The notes below the pieces were generated by a model. The model was not told where the DNA came from, did no database searches, and saw only the letters and a program-made list of their open reading frames with translations. 64,000 bases of DNA, taken from assembly GCA_907163375.1 (NCBI GenBank), contig CAJQUW010005347.1, positions 1 through 64,000 of the forward strand, in the 5' to 3' direction. Shown one piece after another: positions 56,637 through 64,000 of this stretch. Source of the stretch: Prostheceraeus crozeri (Eukaryota > Platyhelminthes > Polycladida > Euryleptidae). A program made the position numbers and the translations under genes. The stretch's first letter is position 1. Every line of letters starts with the position of its first letter.

Positions 56637-57900
56637 TTGGAGCTTCATCATGCTTTAAAATTGCGAGTTAATCTGAAAAATCTTCAGAAACGTTTGATCG
56701 AGCTGGTTGAAGACCGCAAATGCATCGCCTTGGAATCTTCAAATCATTCCAATACTGTCTCAAGCAAAGTCTCCGAGAACTATCCGATGTCCACTCCATC
56801 TGAAGGTAAAAGTCGCCTAATCAATGTGTCCTCGGTTGATCCACTTTCCTCAAGCGAAAAAACATCATCATTAACCCTCAGGGACCTGAGCCTCTTCACA
56901 CCCTCTGAGAACTGAGGGGGGGGGGGTCCAGTGGACCCCTTTAACATATTCTTAGTTTACCTGCTTAAGTCGATATCAAAACATTAGGAAAGTTGATTTT
57001 AAGTAAAAACAATGATGTTTGCGTGTAGCAGGTCGGTATAACGAATCCCTTGAGTGACTTTCAGCCTTCTCAGTAAACACGTGCGAAAATATGGTTGTAT
57101 TTGTAAGTCAACCACATTTAGTACAGCATCATTTGTACTAGGAGGCGGCTTTACGATATTTTGTGTCACCATAAAGCCTCAGATAGTTGATTTTGATGAA
57201 ATTGATTTAATTCATGCAGCTAATCCTTTCCATTTGTACATTCCTTCAAATTTATCCAAAGCTATCAGAAATAGACCTAAAATGAGTCAAAATTGCTGTA
57301 CTTCTAGAACCAAAAACAGCTGTGGAGATCTCAAATTTATCATCGCTGCTGTGAAAAGTTTGTCATCAATCATTTTTGGTGCTCAACTATGAATATAATG
57401 ATAGCTTTTATTTCGAACATCGATTAATGTCGAGTTGTTCATATAGGCCAACCAGTCACGCGAGATTATGTGTGAAAGCAAAATATCCACATTTTGCGAT
57501 CTTCCAGCACATTGCACATCTACGAGCATGACGCAAACAATGAATAAATGACTTTCACTCTTTATACGCCATCTTGGACATGTTCGAAATCATTTTTCAT
57601 CTAATTACAAAAATTTTGTGATGGAATTTCTACACCCTCTGAGACCTGAGGGGGGGGTCCAGTGGACCCCCTTGGGCTATCTGGCATACTTCTACTGATT
57701 CAATTGAAATGAAATAACACATGCAGATTCTGTGATGATTTTGTATGGGCTTAAGTGATTGACATATCGTCAGCGTAAAAAATGAAATAGAAAAATGTGG
57801 CTCCGGGCTCCACTGGACCCCCCCTCAGGTCTCTGAGGGTTAACTGATGAAAGTGCTTTTCCAGCTAAGCAGATCCCTGTGTCATCATCATGTGGCAATG
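56637..57900 (+). other. Unidentified coding relic interrupted by a MITE
   Basis: The frame LRVNLKNLQKRLIELVEDRK, then SSNHSNTVSSKVSENYPMST and VSSVDPLSSSEKTSS, is open to the MITE insertion at 56871. Beyond the MITE the same frame continues across a single TTAA as LTDESAFPAKQIPVSSSCGN. The first half could form a coiled coil. No family recognised. The first codon of the open frame is TTG, so the true start is unknown. Confidence 0.4.
56875..57839. mobile_element. piggyBac-type MITE, 965 bp
   Basis: TTAA at 56871-56874 and 57840-57843 flank ends CCCTCAGGGACCTGAG (left) and CCCTCAGAGACCTGAGG (right, other strand). The end motif CCCTCTGAGACCTGAGGGGG plus TCCAGTGGACCC is repeated internally at about 56900 and 57630. 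No transposase. A second copy starts at about 63690 at the window edge. Confidence 0.88.
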
Positions 57901-57949
57901 CAACAAAGTAAAAAAATTCCCTTTTCCAAAAGAAGCAGACAAATGTGAT

Positions 57950-58460
57950 CTTTTAAACATGATGAAATCTCCATTGCGAGAATTGCATAACCTAGTCCGT
58001 TGTTCTGCGGAAATTCTGCAAATCATTTTTGCTTCAGTCGATTCCCTCACAGGAATTTTGATTTGTCTTACTTCGCTTCGGAAGCCTTCTGCACACTTTT
58101 TAGTGCCGGTTCATCTTTATCCCCGTTGTTATATATAATTTTTACTAGAAGCATACCTCTGCCAAACGGTACTGTGAAAGGATCTTCTGTGTATGCTGAC
58201 GATGTTGCGTTCTGATGCAAATCCAGATCTGGCTTGGAATCAAATACTCCAGTCTAACCGCTGTATATCATCATGGATAGGTGTGTTTCTATATAAGACT
58301 TTCGTTCGCTCATGTGTGCCTTACTCCGCACCCATTCTACAGATGGCATGTGAATTTTCTTGGCAGAGACTTCTAAGACTAGAACTTAGAGGCCTTCGAG
58401 CTGCCTTGCGTTCTCGTTTGGACACCAGAATCGATGCCCTTTATCAAAGTCATTGCTGAA
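57950..58460 (+). pseudogene. LINE reverse transcriptase fragment (I/jockey-like)
   Basis: FSAGSSLSPLLYIIFTRSIP is a decayed GVPQGSVLSPLLF motif, and GTVKGSSVYADDVAF is the catalytic YADD box. After a frame change WIGVFLYKTFVRSCVPYSAP, then LRLELRGLRAALRSRLDTRI, matches the post-RT thumb (LYxxxIRSxLxYGxxxW...LxxLxxxQxxALRxxLG). Stops and frameshifts are present. Confidence 0.7.
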
Positions 58461-61019
58461 CTAGCAAGTTGAACAAAATAACCAGCCATTATTAGTCTCA
58501 ACAGAGAAATTTTCCGAAATGGTGCCAAACTCCTTCTGAAGCATACTCGCTGCAGAAATGAGAGACTCTAGAGATCCTTTGTTGCTGATGTCTATCAAGA
58601 CAATGCTATTGTTCAGTTCGATCTGCCTATGGAGCGTCTGTTTGCCGCGCTTGCAAGCTCCCAACAGAACGAGGTGAAATCATACCTTTGCGAGAACGAC
58701 ATTAGTCGCGTCAGTCCTCCAGCTGATGTCGTATTTCACTGGTGCATGTGGGTCGACAGCAGTTTGAATAAATGTAATATGAAGTTATTAAATAGTAATT
58801 CAGTCCCAATCGGATCTTTTCCCGCAAGGCAGAACAACATTTATCCTAAGCTGTTAAGTAAAACAATGAAGCAAAAAATAGACAATACATCACTTACCGT
58901 AACCATACTCACAAACAACACCTGCCTTATCAGTGCAGGGTGTACATGTATATGCCCATCCACTTTCTCGCAATTGATTTGTCATTACACAGTCCTCTTT
59001 TCCCAAATGATCATTTAGTTGTCCTTTTTGAAAATGTCTGTAGCAAACAATTTGTTATGTCAATGGAACTCTCAAATTTATATGAAAATAAGAAGACTTG
59101 AATTTTTTTAATTGGAGAGTTTTGGCTTGTTTATAGTTCTAGAAAAGGCAGCAACAGCTTGTTGATGGTAATTTCATCTGGTCGGCGAGGTGCTGATCAA
59201 AGTCAATATTGCTGGATCTTGAGGTGAATGACATTTCTGAAACGTGCAATACCTGCGAATTATTGTAGTAAGGCTCTTGCTTAAAGCTCGCCCACCAGAG
59301 ATGGATTCGTCTGTCGCCGTTACTCTCACGTTTGACGCGCTTCTATCTCATTCATTGTATGCAATGGCAGAAAGATGTAGAGGAACTGTCTTTCATTTGG
59401 CTGACGTGATTGGCCAAGTGCGCGCACTGCGTGCGGAAAGTCGCATTAGGGAATGCATTGGGGAAAGTTGAATTCTAACTATTTACAAAGTGAACTGACA
59501 ACGCACCCACACTTAGCTATTGTCAACCAATGGAAGTCTGCATCGCTTATGTATAGTTTTCATGGCAATGTATCCACGATGCAGCAATGTTTCAATGCCT
59601 ATGTTCGCTCTGGTCATTCAGTCATTCAATATTCAACCCCATCAAAACAATGGCACATTGCTCAATTAGTTTGGACATAGGAATGATTTCCCAAGTAATC
59701 AACGTCATATTCATCAAAACATGTCTTTATATCTAATTTAATATTTTTGAATCCCAGTTTAATTAATCCTCAAAGAAACAAAAATTTTCAAAATTCGATT
59801 TTTTCTTCCGATCTAATTCGATTGTGTCTATTGTGATGTAAATTAGCATTAAAGTTTGCCAGATTAATGTAGGATAGGTTGTGATATGTGTTCCATATCC
59901 CATGACGCAGTCATTGACATGAGTTTTATTGCTGTCATTATTTCTTAAGCAGTTGCGATGAAATATTCTTCCAGCACATACATTATGCAGTTTAAGTGAA
60001 CACACTTGATTTTGTCGTCTCATTGATCGCAAAATATCTAAGGTCTAATAATATGTAGGGCAGCTGTGCACAGATTTGTTTCTAGAAGTATTCGCATGTT
60101 CCATGAAACTCAGAAGGAAACGGCTATACTAGTACAATTTCTCCTCAATTTCCAAGCATGATGAAACATATCACAGTGTGTAACTTACTTCCTACAATGT
60201 GATTTCTGCCTATGATTTATTTTTGAGATAAAAGCAAACTTGTGAATTTTTATTGTCTTGAAGCAGCAGATGGCTATCTAAATCAGAAGAAAATGAATTC
60301 GAACATGCACCTTGAATTTGAGCAGCATGTTGTAAAAGAAAGAAGTGGTTCAAACAACTATATCGGAAAAATTCGTATCGTCTTTAATCAGCAAAACAAT
60401 TAAATTCTGTTCATGCATGAAAAATTTAAAACTTTAAAAGTCGTTGGCTGCCTATTTAAGTCTGATGAATTGTCATGTAAATAACTTAAAGACGTTATTA
60501 GAAAAGAATGATTGTTTAAATTTGAAATGTACCATTAATCATGCCAATGCAAACTTTGAAAATTGCCATGTAAATCATGACAAAGCATTGAAAATTGCCA
60601 AAGCTGATGTATTTCAAGACAATTTCAAAAGAAAAAAAATTTTTTTCTCGGGTATAGGGAGGAATTCACAGCAGAGCCTGAACATAAACGTATTATCAAC
60701 CACATGGTATCAACAACACAAAACTTCAAATCGATCACGGAGAATTCAGATGAAAATCGGATAAAAAATTATCGATAGCATTGATTTCAACCCTCCCCCT
60801 CATGCTGGTAGAAATAAGGTGTCATTCATGATATCATATTACAAAAGTTATTTGATTCACAGTTCTGCATGCTTTATTGACATAGCACTTTTGCGACTAG
60901 AAGAAGAAGCATCTGGTTGACATCATGCAGGTCTGGTAGCTTTGCTGCCAAACAGAAAAAAATGCTACCAAATGAAAAGCAATAAAGCATTTCATTGGTT
61001 TGGTGGCGCACGGTTTACA
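58461..61019. other. No recognisable gene
   Basis: About 2.5 kb. Open stretches such as 58629-59018 (MERLFAALASSQQNEVKSYL) and 60444-60764 show no motif I can name. They may be decayed LINE sequence downstream of the RT fragment. Confidence 0.35.
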
Positions 61020-61843
61020 GTGCAGAATGATGTGCATTCTATACCTACTACGAATCTGTACGTCTGCCGAGTCCTCTTCTTGTCAGACACGTTCAAAAAC
61101 ACATTGGACAATTGGATTATCAACAATGAAATTAAATAGGCGATAGAAAAGATGTGCAGCTGGTAGGATTCGAACCTACGACCAAGGTTAACTAGACCTG
61201 TGCTCTAACCAACTGAGCTACGAGCCACTCACGCTAATTACTCTGTCAATTGGCAGGATCAAACCCTCACCACCACACATCAGTTGTCAAGGCAATAATA
61301 ATGATCAATGAATAAATAACACGTCACAATTGTGACATTAAGGCAGATTGCAGTTTTTGGTTAAAATGAAATTTTCTATGTTTTCTATAACTATTTGAAA
61401 AGTATAAACTCTCCTCTAATTTTTGACATGCAGTTTCTTTCTTCAAGTCATTTCTTATCATGTGTATAAACATTTATCTATCACATTCAGAATGTCACCG
61501 CCATCAATTCTATCCACATTTAGCCACATTCTCGCATACATCTACGATGACAAGCACGATGATATCACATTCACTAGATGGGAAATGACCTGAAGGCATA
61601 ATAAGCAAAAAACTATGGCTCTAGACTTCGTACTTTTCAGTTGATAAGAGAAAATATTGAACATCTCATTTCAACCAAAAGCTACAATCTGCTTCCCATT
61701 GACTTGTGTTTTTCTTTCATCGTTGCTCACAAGAAGAGGAACTAGCTGGGGATCGGGAGACGCGCCGATTAGCAGTAGGCATAGGATGCACATGATTCTG
61801 TGAAAGTCTCATTCCCTGAAGAAACTCGTTCTGGCTGCCGGAC
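61020..61843. mobile_element. Decayed copy of the GTCCGGCAGCC MITE
   Basis: The right end, TTCTGGCTGCCGGAC followed by TA (61844-61845), matches the MITE at 18350-19064. GAATGATGTGCATTCTATAC at 61026 matches its left arm, and GCAGATTGCAGTTTTTGG (61343) and its inverse (about 61680) match the inner arm. The outer left end is lost, and a tRNA-like sequence interrupts the left arm. Confidence 0.72.
61155..61227 (-). tRNA. tRNA-Thr(AGT)-like gene or SINE head
   Basis: The minus strand shows a D arm (TAGCTCAGTTGGTTAGAGCA), an anticodon arm CAGGT-CTAGTTA-ACCTT with anticodon AGT, and a perfect T arm GTAGG-TTCGAAT-CCTAC. Pol III A and B boxes are therefore intact. The acceptor stem does not pair (5' side TGGCTCG against CAGCTGC) and position 37 is T, which is unusual. 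It sits in the arm of a MITE. A tRNA pseudogene or SINE head is more likely than a working tRNA. Confidence 0.6.
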
Positions 61844-62129
61844 TATTATCATGAGGATCTGGAATTCTCATCATGCGACATTAGAGAAAAAATCTTGTGG
61901 CCATCAACGCCCGATTAAAGGAAATGAATTGTTTCTGGGTGCATGCATTCGTTGAAATCCTATAATCTGGCTCGCGAATTCATCAAGCTCGAACATTAGA
62001 CCCATCTTTCAAATAACTTGTAAGCACAGAATTAGATTTATTAATCGTGTCACATTGCTAGAAGTGCATATTGATTGAGGACGATGGCACTTGCAGGAAC
62101 TTACTAAGTGGTCAAAAAGAAGATTTTTG

Positions 62130-62330
62130 ATTACAGAGAAAAAATAGTCGTGCGTCGCTTGCAAATTTCTGTGGAAACCTTCAAAATGCTACGATCGCCA
62201 CGATTCCTTCAGATTCGAAGAATTCAGATCATTGCGCTCAAGTTTTCTAGATAATGTTCGTCCTTCCGATCATTATTAAAGAAGATAACACGAGCACGAG
62301 AAAACGTTCACCAACTTCTCTGTAGAACGT
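62130..62330 (+). repeat. Short dispersed repeat shared with 29960-30120
   Basis: The stretch around CACGATTCCTTCAGATTCGA, then AGAATTCAGATCATTGCGCTC, closely matches CACGATCCTTCAGATTTGAA and AGAATTCAGATCACTGTGCAC at 30017. The earlier copy lies at the end of the Penelope RT relic, so this is probably a Penelope 3' fragment. Confidence 0.55.
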
Positions 62331-62676
62331 GATATTGTCTGTGTCATTTTGCTGTGTGATCCGGATGATAACAGTCATTGAAACTTCGCGCAATTTGGCG
62401 TGTTTAATGTTGAACTGGCTGCTTATTGTTCGATTGCTACGGCATTATGTCTACCGATTGTGCCATTTCATTAGCGTTACATGTTCCAATGCCTCCTTTC
62501 TAGTCAAGCAGAAGAAAAGACGACCCGTTTAATTCTGTGCCTTCAAAATTGACCAGCATGGATGTCATTTTCTCAATTCTTGAACGAAAATTCTAGCTAC
62601 GAGTACGCCCCCGATGTGTATAACATTTTCCTTTAAGACAGTCTACGTAAGATAGTAGATGAAATTGCTTTCATAC

Positions 62677-62953
62677 CTGTAATTCGAGTCCCTCGATATC
62701 CATTGGAATGAATAAGCATCTTGATGGTTGCGTCTTAAGCCAATCCAGGCCGTGCAATGTGTTTTGTAATAATTTGTGATACATTTTGTATTCCGATTAA
62801 CTAGAGTTGCATCGGAAATGCGGTCCTCTTCTGTCTTGTCCTTAATAGTCGCAATATTTCCACCATCTGACTGACATTCATTCACAGCTTCTTCAAAAGT
62901 AAGCGATTTGCTCACAAATTTGAATTTATAGCCTCCGTTGACGATGTGGTTCG
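62677..62953 (-). CDS. C-type lectin-like domain exon
   Basis: The minus-strand exon is bounded by acceptor TTTCTTTTTTAG and donor GTATGA (277 nt, phase 2 at both ends). It encodes GGYKFKFVSKSLTFEEAVNE, CQSDGGNIATIKDKTEEDRI, CTAWIGLRRNHQDAYSFQWI and SRDSNYR. The YKF start, the A-x-x-x-C helix, the GGxIATI strand and the WIGL core are hallmarks of the CTLD fold. The second half, including the calcium-binding WND/EPN region, must lie on the next exon, which I could not find. No lesions are seen. It is probably part of a secreted or surface protein; sugar binding cannot be judged. Confidence 0.8.
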
Positions 62954-63689
62954 CTAAAAAAGAAATGCAGCGATGAAAGACAATGTCAATTGAACTGCTT
63001 CAGAAGCTTATCAGGCCGGTCATAGAAGAGTTAGTGAATACGCCATACCCGGAATTGGCATCTCAGACGGAGAAATGGGCTATTTACACCTTTATTTTGT
63101 CACGGTAATATCTCTGGAAAAATTCTGCTTGCAAATGCTGCTATTTCTCTATGGACGGGTAGATGTTACAGAGATCCTTAAGACAAGATGACAATTGCAA
63201 AGTAGATAACTGCGTATACTGTGATTTTTGGCAACCGTACCCGTACCCGCAACTGTGATTTACCCACCCATACCCGCATCCACACCCCTAACTGTGAATA
63301 GCTTATCCGAGTAGTCAACAGCCACATATATGACGCGGACTATGAATATCCATAAAATGATTAAACATTACTTTTTGCTGTCAAGTAATTTGTGAACATC
63401 TGACAGCTCAGAGACCACCGCTGTCCAATTATTTTGGATATTATGCGTAATGCTTGACTCGCGTCTGTCGATAGCGTTGGATTTTGATACTTACTTTAAT
63501 AAAGCAATGGCAAATAAATGGTATTCCATTGTTGATTACGGAGAACTTCTGAGCACCTTGGACTCTCTTTCATTTTAAATTGCAAGCTTTAAAATATATA
63601 TGCACAGCGGTGCAATCATCCTTATTCTTCAAAATCTGAGCAAATACTTGGCCTTCTTTAGCTCACAGAAATCTGAATTTTTTCAGACC
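62954..63689. other. Intronic or intergenic, no recognised feature
   Basis: Upstream side of the lectin exon. Contains a short CCCGTACCCG/ACCCGCA-type low-complexity patch (63236-63290). No upstream lectin exon was identified. Confidence 0.35.
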
Positions 63690-64000
63690 CTCTGAGACCT
63701 GAATGCAAGTGGACCAGTTAACAGTGACCCCATTTACAAATTGTTAGTCTTCCTTGCTTAAATCGATATCAAAACATTAGGAAAGTTGATTTTAAGAAAA
63801 ACAATGATGTCTACGTGTACGAGGTCGATATAACTAATCCTTCAGTGTCTGTCAGCCTTTTCAGTAAACGCATGCGAAAACATGGTGTTTCTATAAGTCA
63901 ACGACATTTAGCAGAACAGCATCAGTTTTATTTAGATACGGTTTTACGATGTTTGTTGGTACCATATATATATATCCTCAAATAGTTGATTTTAGTGAGA
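63690..64000 (+). mobile_element. Second copy of the 965-bp piggyBac-type MITE, cut by the window end
   Basis: Starts ACCCTCTGAGACCTGAATG and then follows 56900-57200 closely (for example ATCGATATCAAAACATTAGG, then AAAGTTGATTTTAAG). The end motif is more decayed than in the first copy and no clean TTAA precedes it. Confidence 0.75.

Noticed and set aside
61155-61227. A functional tRNA-Thr gene
   Set aside because: The acceptor stem cannot pair and position 37 is abnormal, so I treat it as tRNA-like only.

Overview
This is an AT-rich eukaryotic window, most likely from an invertebrate animal. It holds no bacterial-style operons or ribosome binding sites. It does hold spliceosomal introns, a C-type lectin exon, a second multi-exon host-like gene, and a very dense set of animal-type transposable elements. 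The mix (Penelope, RTE-like LINEs, a LINE with a PHD-finger ORF1, PIF/Harbinger, piggyBac, hAT, mariner DD41D, IS630/Tc1, pogo/Tigger and a Crypton-like tyrosine recombinase) fits an invertebrate, but I cannot name a phylum from it.

Layout. 1-8.9 kb: an IS630/Tc1-like element with an intron, decayed LINE and Penelope fragments, an unclassified repeat carrying a 61-bp minisatellite, and a truncated two-ORF LINE. 9.0-15.7 kb: a hAT element (8-bp target duplication) with a piggyBac element nested inside it. 15.7-21.4 kb: unannotatable DNA, a second (35-bp) minisatellite beside a relative of the 5.8 kb repeat, a long-TIR MITE, a 125-nt hairpin and a tyrosine recombinase relic. 21.4-26.6 kb: a piggyBac relic split by a DD41D mariner element and by a 1.9 kb foldback element. 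26.6-35.7 kb: a GC-rich RNase H fragment, Penelope fragments, a second IS630-like transposase and a deleted pogo/Tigger element. 35.7-39.8 kb: a complete, apparently intact two-gene PIF/Harbinger transposon, the best-preserved element here. 39.8-48 kb: a LINE tail, exons of a host gene on the minus strand with a tRNA-derived SINE in one intron, and IS630 and Harbinger relics. 48-55 kb: one mariner relic split by two different complete piggyBac elements. 55-64 kb: a piggyBac-type MITE and the start of a second copy, a LINE RT fragment, a tRNA-like sequence inside a MITE, and a C-type lectin exon.

How the parts relate. The window is mainly a nested insertion record. Many insertions can be read to the base because target duplications (TA, TTA, TTAA, 8 bp) and interrupted reading frames survive. 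Only two units look potentially functional: the Harbinger pair (transposase plus Myb/SANT-like partner, divergently placed between 17-bp inverted repeats) and the host exons. Almost every other transposase carries stops or frameshifts. All calls come from reading motifs by eye; no database search was run.
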